DNA from: Amyloporia xantha
Lineage: Eukaryota > Basidiomycota > Agaricomycetes > Polyporales > Adustoporiaceae
Direction: 5' to 3'
NCBI GenBank assembly: GCA_036971615.1
Contig: JAYKKR010000006.1
Location: forward strand, 186,001-250,000
DNA: 64,000 bases
This document shows, one piece after another, positions 36,632 through 45,831 of this stretch. The position numbers and the translations under genes were made by a program. Every line of letters begins with the position of its first letter. The stretch's first letter is position 1. A model generated the notes under the pieces. That model searched no databases. It was not told the DNA's origin and worked only from the letters and a program-made list of their open reading frames with translations.

Positions 36632-37290
36632 TTACAGCAATGTGCATAACGATGCGGAAACGCGAATTTCGTCGCAGGGCCTCGGGCACCGGCCCTTGTG
36701 ATTCCGGAAGGAAGAAACCGGTGTAACACGGTCACGTGTCCGATGAATTCTGCAACAATGCGACAGGATTGTGCTCCTTCCTACCAAAATAATTTTACCC
36801 AGCTTTTTGATTTCCTATGTTATATAGTCCTCAGTTTGACTTGCTATACTACCAGAAGCTATCAAGAGATTTTTTTCCCTTCACCGTCATGCATCATGAA
36901 AGATACCAGGATTTTGATCACGAAGATGCTCATATTTATGCGCAATACAGACGGTGAACTCAAATTACTCAAGACTTAGCTGATGGGAAAGCATCACTTT
37001 TCATACAAAAACTATTACAGATAAGGGTTGCATTAAGAAGGCGCCTATTTTCCGGAAGCCGGTTTGCCCCTTCCGGCCATTGGGGCCGGTATCCGAGGCC
37101 CTGCGACGAAATTCGCGTTTCCGCATCCACTGCAAATAAATTACCGTTTCATAGGCGGTGAAAACGGTAAGATAAGTGCGCGAAAGGGGTTATTTATATG
37201 GAACCATGCCTTTCACACGCCTATCTTATCATTTTCGCTGCCTGCGAAACGGTGAATTTTTTGCGGTGATCGTTATGCACATTGCTGTAA
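36632..37290. mobile_element. non-autonomous DNA transposon (MITE) with long terminal inverted repeats, interrupted by a second MITE
   Basis: The ends are perfect inverted repeats: TTACAGCAATGTGCATAACG at 36632 and its reverse complement ending at 37290. Inside, 36651-36685 is a perfect 35-base inverted match to 37093-37127, and the similarity continues (CCGGAAGG...AAACCGG, 36703-36722 against 37053-37078). When the 141 bp insertion in the right arm is set aside, the two arms pair from end to end. The inner part (about 36740-37040) is AT-rich without coding capacity. If the element proper starts at CAG, it is flanked by TA on both sides, as for Tc1/mariner-type insertions. Because TTA/TAA is itself palindromic, this target duplication is not proven. 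Confidence 0.8.
37128..37268. mobile_element. 141 bp nested MITE with CACTG/CACCG termini and ATC target duplication
   Basis: Begins CACTGCAAATAAATTACC and ends with the reverse complement of CACCGCAAAAAATTCACC; these terminal repeats extend imperfectly for over 50 bases (TACCGTTTC...GAAACGG, CTTATCTTACCG against CCTATCTTATCA). It is bordered by ATC on both sides (37125-37127 and 37269-37271). The uninterrupted left arm of the host MITE has this trinucleotide once at the corresponding place (36651-36653, as GAT), so ATC is a true 3-bp target-site duplication. A CACT start with a 3-bp duplication points to the CACTA/EnSpm superfamily. It has no coding sequence. Confidence 0.8.
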
Positions 37291-38070
37291 GAGTTGAATT
37301 ACGACTTGAACTCATGCTGAAAAGAAAACCCGATTTTCATATTAGGTGGCGCTGAACAGGCTTAATGAATACATTGGGCCTCTCCGAAACACACAAGGCT
37401 GCTCGAGCGTGAACAACGTCGCGCCGCCTTTCTATCATGTCTCATTCGCTCTGGTACCGGTTCTGGCCATGCGATGATAGAAACACGCGTCGACACTCTT
37501 CAGACCATGCTCGAAACGCCTAGCCCACCCAATTCCGATATATTACGCCTTGCGAGGCCGTGGCGCTCATACCAGGATTGCGCAGATCCGTGTACGTATC
37601 GCAACATTTCAAGCGATCCGACGGCCGGAGGGCACTGCTTGCGTACGTCTATCCTTATTACGTTGATCGGGAAGTTTATCGCTCGTGCCAGTGTCGGACA
37701 CTACGATCGGGTATGATACATATCTGCTGTCTCGAAACATCAATAAGGTTAAGTGTGCCGATCAAATTCCACCTCGACAGAGGTCTTTGGTGCCCGCGCA
37801 TCAAACACCCCGGTCGGATCTCTTTGCCAGGTTTTCGGTTTGTCCCGCCCGCGGGGTACACTTGCCGTTGCCGGTCCCACACACTCGCCAATTCTGGGTA
37901 CGCGAACGCCGTCGTAAATCGCTGCTATACATTCGCGTACAACACGCTGCAATTCTCAGAAACGTTCGTGGTTCTTTCGGTCCCACAAGGCGACAGCCTC
38001 TGTATTTTGGTGGCGATGTGCCGACAGTTGCTCTGGTACAGCTTTCACCGAACATTAGAAACATGGTACG
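37291..38070. other. upstream region of Kre9-like copy 2
   Basis: The long plus-strand frames here (37474-37716, 37560-38075) do not resemble a protein family. The part from about 37800 to 38000 aligns by eye with the upstream region of copy 3 (about 43140-43330): both contain GATCTC, AGGTTT, GCGGGGTA, GGTC(T/C)CACAC and CACAAGGCGAC in the same order. I read this as duplicated promoter sequence. Confidence 0.5.
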
Positions 38071-38077
38071 TATAAAA
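38071..38077 (+). promoter_or_regulatory. TATA box of Kre9-like copy 2
   Basis: TATAAAA, 79 bp before the ATG at 38150, at the same spacing as in copy 3. Confidence 0.65.
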
Positions 38078-38149
38078 GCCGTCGTGCTCGCTGTCCAAAT
38101 TAACCCAGACCATCCCGTTCTCGTATATCGCCTCTCTCATCTTGAAATC

Positions 38150-38709
38150 ATGCAGTTGAACATGAGGCAAGTTCGTCTGTTCGAGAATCACTGTGTATAT
38201 ACTAATTGGTACTTTCTCGGATGACTTTTACTCTCGGTGCGTGTCATTCTCCAAGCAGGACATTTGCCGTCGTATTGGGAGCACTATTCAGCGTCCCCGC
38301 TGCTTCAGCTCTCATCCTTAGCACGCCCGCTGCCACCTCTCCAGGCGGTATTGTCCACGAGTTTTGGACGGCCCAAACTGGCGACCCTACGCAGTTCACG
38401 CTATTCCTTCTCAACACCGAGACGAGTAACCAGTACATCATCACTGATGGGCTCAGTATCACTGCGGAACAGCCTCTAGAGTTCGAAATGCCCAACGTAC
38501 CTGCATCGTGAGTAGTTTTCTTGAGGCTATACGTTCCGCGGTAGCCCATAGACAATTTTTAACAGGCCCGCCTACGCGTTGCAAGCGGTTAACGTCACGT
38601 ACGTAAATAGTCAGAAGTATAAATGGCTTGACTGATGTGTATCCATCTTGAACTCTGTAGGAACCTCGAGCAGGTCTACGCACAGAGCGGCCTGTTTATT
38701 GTTTCGTAA
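38150..38709 (+). CDS. secreted single-domain Kre9/Knh1-like protein, copy 2 (first intron GC-AG)
   Basis: Four exons, 38150-38166, 38259-38507, 38566-38598, 38661-38709 (17, 249, 33, 49 nt), 115 aa, the same exon lengths as copy 1. Exon 1 MQLNM is spliced to TFAVVLGALFSVPAASA, giving a signal peptide. The mature domain: LILSTPAATSPGGIVHEFW, GDPTQFTLFLLNTETSNQY, PLEFEMPNVPAS, YALQAVNVT, VYAQSGLFIVS. The first intron must start with GC (AG|GCAAGT) to keep frame and position with copies 1 and 3. The ATG that opens exon 2 in those copies is ACA here, so translation depends on the small first exon and on the GC-AG splice. No GPI signal or Ser/Thr-rich tail. Likely a secreted protein; its role is unknown. 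Confidence 0.75.
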
Positions 38710-39974
38710 ACTGCTTGCTCTGCTCTTGTCGGTAGATGTTCGGTTGGGGGCCAAGAGAAATCCATGATTTCTTAGTCAGTTTTGCACCTTGGTTCGGCTG
38801 GATCGATGTTAAGTCAGCGAATACTAGTTAGTAGGCTTCTATTGCGTGTGTAGCTAGGCAATCCAACTCCGAGACATGATCATATTGCACTGAGTGCGGG
38901 TACAGAACGACTGCTATCAGAATTCAAGTGCCGTGTCAGCGGCCGCCTGTTTCTTGATTTTTTTCGAAATCAATTACCTAGGAACTCTCACTAGGCCGCG
39001 TGTTCTATCTGAGTGAATAGTCACTCGAACACGAGGTCGGAAATGCCGTACAGCAGCAGACCAATGACCGGACAAACAGTTGGACGGACCTGAAGTTCTT
39101 AGCTGAGGTTGGACATGTTTACAGGATACACTGCCATGGCAGGACCCGTCGACTTTAACGCCATTATTTGAAGATGTTGATTTTGGGCAACGCACGGACA
39201 GCTCATCAAAGGCTTCTGCTGGCCAGAAGAGCAATCTCAACATTTTGTTTGTGCCCTCCTGTCCGCTCCCTTTACTACCTAGAACGAGAAAGCGGCAGTG
39301 GCATGAGAATAGCGACCATCTAGGGATAAGATCATCGGATGACATACAGGGCGAGAGGCTTCGATCCTTGGGTGTCAGAGTGGTCATCTTGCAATACAAA
39401 GTGTAACACGAGTTGGAGCTTGTGCCCGAACATGGATGACACAATTCCGGTGTGAAATTCTGCCAAGCTGTAAACAGTAGCAGGGTCAATGCCATCTGAT
39501 AAGCCGAAGCATGGGGGTATCGACCTTAGTCCATCACCCAAGTAGTCTAGAGCGGTGTTATAACAGCAACACCGGTGCAGGTATATGAGCATATATGAGC
39601 AATTCCAATTCCATCGGTACCGGTGCTGAAAACGACGCAAACCCGTGAAGTTTGCGCAGTCAAAGACGAAAGAGAGCTCGGAGTCCAACTCTCCTTTCGG
39701 ACATGCCAGTCAGATGATAGTATGTATGCAGTGAGTTCGACGACATGCAGCACCATTGCAGCTATACGAAGCAGCTCAAGAAACTGAAATCTAGCCTATA
39801 GTTCGGATGTCGGAGATTCCTAGCGCTCAAGCTCAAGGTCTAACGCGGCCACGTGATTGTAACACATTTGCGTTTTGTTTGTGACACTCAGTCGCCATGA
39901 ATCCCAGGATGCACTGGCATGAACGGCTGAACATGCAGCATTTCCCCCTTATCAACACACCCATATGTCGAATG
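38710..39974. other. intergenic, no gene recognised
   Basis: 1.3 kb between Kre9-like copy 2 and the dehydrogenase pseudogene. A minus-strand frame of 173 codons (38974-39495) shows no family resemblance and lies in sequence without coding character. Confidence 0.4.
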
Positions 39975-40456
39975 AAAGTACGCGACCCAAGTTCATTCAC
40001 AACTTCATCCCGCTTTTGAGGGATGCGAAGGAGGCGAGGCTGGAGCGATATCTATCATCACTGCTGGTGGCGCAGCGAGATTGACCTCGATGCCAACTCC
40101 AGGCTGAAGAAGAATTATAGCTTCGTGAACGCTGCTTCATCAACAGCAACGTACAGCGACCTTATGATAGAAGTAAGACCCTATTTTGTATCCACGTCCG
40201 CTCATGCTCTCATATCGTTACGTGTCCAGTCTTTTGCTGCGAAAGGTTGCCCGGGGCCACCTCGCTAGAGCTCGTCCGCACGACGATCGTGTGAAGTGTC
40301 GTCAAGTTCATGCTGTATCCGTGCTTGATTGCCCCAGAGAACTGTGTGGAGAACACGCTGACGCAGGCGCACAGCGCAGAAAGTCACGGGGGAGGCAGGG
40401 TGCGGCTGTGGGAATACACCGTCGAAGATTTCAGCGCGCTATGAATGTCCAGGCAT
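39975..40456 (+). pseudogene. truncated, decayed short-chain dehydrogenase related to the gene at 41030
   Basis: Corresponds to the middle and C-terminal part of the intact dehydrogenase 1 kb downstream. KFIHNFIPLLRDAKEA matches KFIYDLLPLLNNAREA; after a frame change IDLDANSRLKKNYSF and STATYSDLMIE match IDLNDFGLKKNYGL and GATTYNNLMIE. The splice site after DLMIE is kept (GTAAGA ... CCAG). Downstream PENCVENTLTQAHSAE and LWEYTVEDFSAL match PEDCAEHMLYALLHAD and LWEHTLEEIQQAL. The nucleotide-binding N-terminal half is absent, and at least two frame breaks plus stops separate the blocks. It is a non-functional relic of a duplication. Confidence 0.75.
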
Positions 40457-41029
40457 GAAGTCCTCCTGCATTGTTCTCGGAGGCAATGCACCTTGTTTTC
40501 GGACCCTGGGTCGCACCGCAGTTGGTGAACACGATCGATCGGAGCGAGGCATCGGTGAGCATCTCGCCTAATATCTTTTACGAGCACCTATTTCTATGTG
40601 AATCAAGTCGCGGGCCTCCCATATAGATCATTTATGGACGCTTATAAGCGCGTTGCTGACGCGTCCTTGCGTCCCTCAGAAAGTACAAGAAACCTTCAAT
40701 CCGGGTTACAACTGAGGTAAACACACTTTAGGTGCCGCTATCCGGTAGTATTACTAATCTCCGTCTCAAACAGGCTCATAGAATGTATTGCCCCATTCAA
40801 CATCATGCGACAAGCACCCTTCCACGGCCGGGGCGCCAATCCCGATCATGTGGCAGTGACGCGTCTTGCCGCCGAACATTTATGTGCGCTTATGTATACG
40901 CCCCTCGCAAGATTTGACGCGTCAACACGGCATTGCAACCTGGATTACGCGCCCTTAGCATGTCGCCACTATATTTAACCTGCAGCGGCGCTCTCTCAAC
41001 CACAAGACGCCATACTACCTTTGAACACA
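40457..41029. other. promoter-side intergenic region of the intact dehydrogenase
   Basis: 573 bp between the pseudogene and its intact relative. A TATTTAA (about 40973) lies some 57 bp before the ATG and could act as a TATA element. Nothing else seen. Confidence 0.4.
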
Positions 41030-41987
41030 ATGCCCTCCCTCGCTATTGCACGCGCCGCAAACACGGCCTACTCTTTCCCGCGACAGCCAGTAGCGCTCTT
41101 TGTGGGCGGGACATCTGGCATTGGCCAAGCCGTCGCCCAATCATTGGCAACACACACCAAGGGAAATGCCCATATCATCATCTGTGGGCGGAATCGCACT
41201 GCGGCCACCTCTATCATCTCCTCTTTCCCCAAACCCACGTCTCCCGACACTCATCATGAATTCATAGAATGCGATGCTACACTTATGAAGAACGTTGCCG
41301 CAACCACGTCCTCGCTTCTCTCACGATTGACGAAGATCAACTATCTCGTGCTTTCACCGGGCATCTTGACATTGCGGGGGAGGGACGAGACATCGGAGGG
41401 AATAGACAAGAAGCTGGCTTTGCATTATTATGCACGGTGGAAGTTCATCTACGACCTTCTACCCCTGCTCAATAACGCAAGGGAGGCCGGAGAGGATGCG
41501 AAGGTCATCTCTGTGCTAGGAGCTAAAACTGGCAAGGAGTTGAAAATAGATCTGAATGACTTTGGACTAAAGAAGAACTACGGCCTGGCTGCTGCTGCCA
41601 CCGGCGCCACGACCTATAACAATCTGATGATTGAGGTACGTGAATTCTCATTCTCTACCCACTAGCTTCTTCACTCATGCTCGTGGACAGTCCTTTGCGG
41701 ATAAGGCTCCCGGCCTTTCATTCATACACATCTCGCCAGGTGCCGTCCGCACGCAGGGCGTCCCCCGCATGCTATCATTACTGCTATATCTTTTTACAAT
41801 CGCTCCAGAAGATTGTGCAGAACATATGCTGTATGCCTTGCTCCACGCAGACACGGGCGCTCACTACGGCTCGGCGAAGGGAGACGACATGGTGACGGAA
41901 AGATATGTTGGTGAGGAAGATGCCAAGAAGCAGCTGTGGGAGCACACTCTGGAGGAGATCCAACAGGCATTGACTACGGATGCATGA
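41030..41987 (+). CDS. short-chain dehydrogenase/reductase (retinol-dehydrogenase-like SDR)
   Basis: Two exons, 41030-41635 and 41691-41987, total 903 nt (300 aa), intron 55 nt. An N-terminal Rossmann motif GGTSGIG appears in VALFVGGTSGIGQAVAQSL, followed by IIICGRNRTAA. The middle reads INYLVLSPGILTLRG and LALHYYARWKFIYDLLPLL, then AKVISVLGAK, LKKNYGLAAAATGATTYNNL, FIHISPGAVRTQGVPRML. The YxxxK candidate is YARWK, which lies before the usual Ser strand, so the catalytic arrangement is not typical and I would not assume standard chemistry. I chose the ATG at 41030 (MPSLAIARAA); another in-frame ATG lies nine bases upstream. No secretion signal. A decayed duplicate lies at 39975-40456. Confidence 0.85.
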
Positions 41988-43383
41988 TCTCTAGCTGCGG
42001 CATACAATATTGTCTATATCGGGCAGAGTGATTTATTATTGGGCTCCATATAAGACAAAATGCAAGTCCCCGACGAAGAACGAAATAAAGCCACGGTAAT
42101 TCGTGATGTGTCTGTAATCCCCGTAGGCTAGAAGGCAAATGACTGCTACGTATGATAGACCTTCAAGCTTCAAGATCACCGTGGCCAGCAACTACCGCAT
42201 GCAATCATCAGGCGCCTACATAGTACATCCACTTCCGTCCTGACGCGGCGTCCTCTCCAGTGCGCAGTAGCACATCAAAGGCAGCATGCAGCCCATCCAA
42301 CAGACTGTAGCTGGTGCAGTTCTCTGATATTTCTCAATTGCAATTTCGACCATTCGCCTCTTCGTCTGGACAATAATCTTTGACGTGACAGGCAGTTTTG
42401 TTGTCATAAATCATATGGTTGTTTGGACATTGTGACTTGATTGACAGCGCATTGGACGAGGACATATGGTGTGTTCATCAAGTTCATGTTAATGTTGAGC
42501 TTCCGAGCACGGCAGTTGGACCTCTCTAATCAGACCTCTACTGTTCGTCAGGCTACGTACATATATCATACAAATACGTGGACTTGGTTGAGTTCGTCCT
42601 TGCGTTTTCGGGTCTTGAATGCAATCCAGCAACAGGCCCAAGCGGATGGATGAGCACGCTCGGAGAGGGATGAGGTATGTTGGCGATGGGTCGCGCCGTA
42701 CGTGCTGGCCTTGCGAGACATTCGGAATCGCACATACTGTCGTGGACATGCTTATGCACAGGTTCTAGAAACTCTCCATTCTGCACTATGGGGGATATAA
42801 TCTACATCTAGCCGTCATCGCTTGAGCTCTTCCACTCAATATAGATTCTTCGGACCGGGGAAGCTTGCTATCATACCATATTTAATAGCCGTGATGTTCA
42901 CAGCAGCAAGATGATACGGACAAGGATGGGCAAACTGTGGCCACGCGCGGGCTCGGACTCGAGGACTGAGGTACGCCGACTTACTGTTCATAATCCCAAG
43001 CTCGCCTGTTCAGCGTCTTGATGACATCGATCATGGGAGACTGTTCACAATGGGAGATTGACGGGTCTCAAATTGTCAGTGACGCTAAGCGGGTGCGCCA
43101 AACCGTACGTCAACAAAGTTCCCCGGGACCGCCTATCACCACGTTGGTCCGATCTCCGCACTGCATTTGTTCAGGTTTCAATGTGGGCGGGGTAAACTGG
43201 CCGTCGGCGGTCTCACACCCAAATGCTGTGTGTGCATCTGGTAATGAATGCAGTAAATCACCGTCGCCTGGTCGTGTATAGCAATGTGAAGTCGGAGGAT
43301 CTACGGTCTCACAAGGCGACGGTCTCGGTACCCTGACGTTGTGAAGGCACTGACAGTTCACATACCTTCACAAGCACGGTGAA
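41988..43383. other. intergenic, no gene recognised
   Basis: Contains the 3' flank of the dehydrogenase and the promoter region of Kre9-like copy 3. About 43140-43330 aligns by eye with the upstream region of copy 2. No coding sequence recognised. Confidence 0.45.
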
Positions 43384-43390
43384 TATAAAA
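43384..43390 (+). promoter_or_regulatory. TATA box of Kre9-like copy 3
   Basis: TATAAAA, 79 bp upstream of the ATG at 43463. Confidence 0.65.
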
Positions 43391-43462
43391 GCTGATGCAT
43401 TCGCACTCCAGGCTACTTCATCTCCTTTGGTTTTCGTCTATCCTACCTATCATTTCTAAACT

Positions 43463-43990
43463 ATGCAAATGATTATGCGGTGAGTCCGTCTGCCCAAGAA
43501 AGAGAGGCCCTGCTGATTGTATTATGCAGGATGTTCGCCGTCGTACTGGGAGCCCTGTTCAGCATCCCTGCTGCTTCCGCTCTCATCCTTAGCACACCTG
43601 ACAACACTTCACCGGGTGCTATCATTGATGAGCCCTGGCTGACATCACCGGGGGACCCTGCGGAGTTCACGCTTTTGCTCGTCGACACTGATGCACGAGA
43701 GTCGTTCGCCATCGAGACCGCGCTGAACACATCCGCACGACACGTGGAATTCCAGGTGCCACCAGTGCCTACTTCGTGAGTCTTGCTTCTATGGACAGCA
43801 TGGATGCGATGGCTAATTGACTTGTGAACTGCTTGACAGGGAGCGTTACGTACTGAAAGCGGTGAACGTCACGTAAGTCTGTGCTCGCGCATTCGAGGTG
43901 TAAATAAAATGGCTGATGCATGCTTGTTTGGGACTATGCAGGAACTTCTCCCAGCTCTACGCACAGAGCGACCTCTTCTCTATCTCGTAA
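43463..43990 (+). CDS. secreted single-domain Kre9/Knh1-like protein, copy 3
   Basis: Four exons, 43463-43479, 43530-43775, 43840-43872, 43942-43990 (17, 246, 33, 49 nt), 114 aa. The tiny exon 1 (MQMIM) is joined by a normal GTGAGT intron to MFAVVLGALFSIPAASA, a signal peptide almost identical to copy 2. The mature domain: LILSTPDNTSPGAIIDEPW, LTSPGDPAEFTLLLVDTDAR, NTSARHVEFQVPPVPTS, YVLKAVNVT, LYAQSDLFSIS. Sequons NTS and NVT are kept. As in the other copies, there is no anchor or Ser/Thr-rich tail. It is closest to copy 2. Extracellular or wall-associated role inferred only from the Kre9/Knh1-like domain. Confidence 0.8.
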
Positions 43991-44515
43991 TCAGCGAGCT
44001 TCCCACTACTGCCGGTACAGCTCTAGTGTTCAGGTCGGAATGCGTTCATGCTTATTATCGCGGGTCATTGGTTTCAATCTACCGGGTTACTTTGGAGTTA
44101 AGAGACGCTATTAGTAGGAGTTCAAATCAGATAGGAGCTTTGTCATTAGTTTCTGGACTGATTTTAATCCTGTTGAATTACGGACTATAATGGACTTCCT
44201 CCTCATGCATGCATTTTCGGGTGCTTGAATTTAGTTGACTTCCTTGCTCGAACTAAGCTGGCTTCATTTGACTTGCGTAGTGACTGCAGTGAGTCTGGCG
44301 ATACTACGCGATTACTAGGGCTGATATCACTCATTCTCGGATGCCGGTCCAAGTGTACTAAGCAGTAAAATTCTCATCGATGAAGTCCTTGGAGAACGAT
44401 CATGGAACCGTTGTGAAATGTGGACAGTGCCGTCTACCGTCGGTTTCATCTCGCAACTATGAGGCAAGTTCGTTAGCATTCTGCCAACAATGAGATAACT
44501 AGTAAGGCCGGACAG
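43991..44515. other. intergenic, no gene recognised
   Basis: 3' flanks of Kre9-like copy 3 (+) and the arrestin-like gene (-). No features seen. Confidence 0.45.
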
Positions 44516-45831
44516 TCAGTCCTGAGCAGCCAATATCCGAATCATCCACGGGGCTGCAGTCCGTTCTGGAGCTTCTGAGAACAGTGTCATCCCAGACACA
44601 GCCACAATCGGGATATTTATGACCAGCTTGTTCGACCCGCCGAACTTGAGTTTCACATGCAGATGGTACTAAATCGCGATTTTGAACCGTAAGACATGTG
44701 CCCAGTCCTGCGTCACAACAAATTACCTGTGCCGACAGAGTTTCAAACTGGACAGTTGGGGGGACATTCGAGTTTGAAATACGACGTAAAAGCTGAGCGC
44801 TGCTTCCACCGTCCCTTGTCGCCTTTTTCCTGCTCGGGCATCCACTCTTTCTCCAGTTGATCAACATGGACGTTGGTACTAGACACGTACATTCCCCCTA
44901 GGCACGACACCAGCTGGGCCTCGGGATGATCATGGCGATCAGCGCGGATTTCAAGCCTACTCTGCAGTTCAAAAGTGATTTCCTTCGGTCGAAGCGGAGG
45001 ACTGGGCCAGATCTCTTTATTGGCATCCCTCCGAACAATCTCACTGCGGGTGCTAACCGTGAGAGTGAATGGGATATCCGTGTCAATGGGCAGAGTTGCG
45101 AGCTCGGGGTATACGAACTGAGAGTACAATTATTAAGAAGCGGTCAACATCACGTTAATGCTCTTGCCCTTCCCAGCACATGATGAAGCTTACCTGCATC
45201 TCAACATGGCCAGACCCACCCCAGAATTTCTGGACAGATGCGCCTGCGGTCAACGTCTTCCATGGTCCAACCCACCCATCGCGCAAACTTGCTCTGATAT
45301 GTGCACCGCTAGGATCAGGAGGTAGAACTGCAAACAGGCATCCATCCCGTTTGTTCCAGCGAAATAAACCAGGACACTGCCCAACTGCTTCGACGTAGTA
45401 GCATATATGTGCCGTAGCACGCCCCCGCTTGTAGGCAAAATTTGGTGGTAGACGTTCTGGGAGCTGAAACTGAAATGGTAGAACCAATGAACATGAACCT
45501 AGTGGTGGGTACGCTTCTCCATGTCTCCACAGAGAATGATTGAGGTGAACGAGATCGATCTCCGTCTTGAGCTTGGTCTGATTCTCGCCGTCGCTGTGCG
45601 GTATAGTGCTATATGGAACCAAAGATTAGCATGAGTATTGAGCACGAAGGTATCGAGCCGTACGTACCTTCGGGCGTGTCCTCTCAGTTTCACATGGACT
45701 TCCTTCACCCCCTCATCAAGAATTTGTGGAAATCTCAGCTGGACGGTCCCAGAGACAGTTCCCCCAGCTACACACAAGTTACGCGGAATGAGAAGAGTGA
45801 GGGGCGATGCGGTTGGGGATGGATAGTTCAT
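44516..45831 (-). CDS. arrestin-like protein, frame broken by one extra base in a C6 run
   Basis: Four exons, 45668-45831, 45194-45608, 44727-45117, 44516-44668. They sum to 1123 nt, one more than a multiple of three. The N-terminal arrestin domain reads SPLTLLIPRNLCVAGGTVSG, VQLRFPQILDEGVKEVHVKL, LPFQFQLPERLPPNF, VCYYVEAVG-like (ICYYVEAVGQC). The C-terminal domain reads DTDIPFTLTVSTRSEI, ITFELQSRLEIRAD, then FKLECPP followed after the break by VQFETLSAQ, VKLKFGGSNKLVINIPIVAV. The break is at the C6 homopolymer (44758-44763). As written, the protein ends seven codons later (stop at 44743), losing the last two strands. Fungal arrestin-like proteins recruit ubiquitin ligases to membrane cargo. 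Either a sequencing/assembly insertion or a recent inactivating mutation. Confidence 0.75.

Noticed and set aside
37560..38224. Long plus-strand frames before Kre9-like copy 2 (171 and 179 codons)
   Set aside because: They run through the duplicated promoter and first exon of copy 2 in the wrong frame; chance openings.
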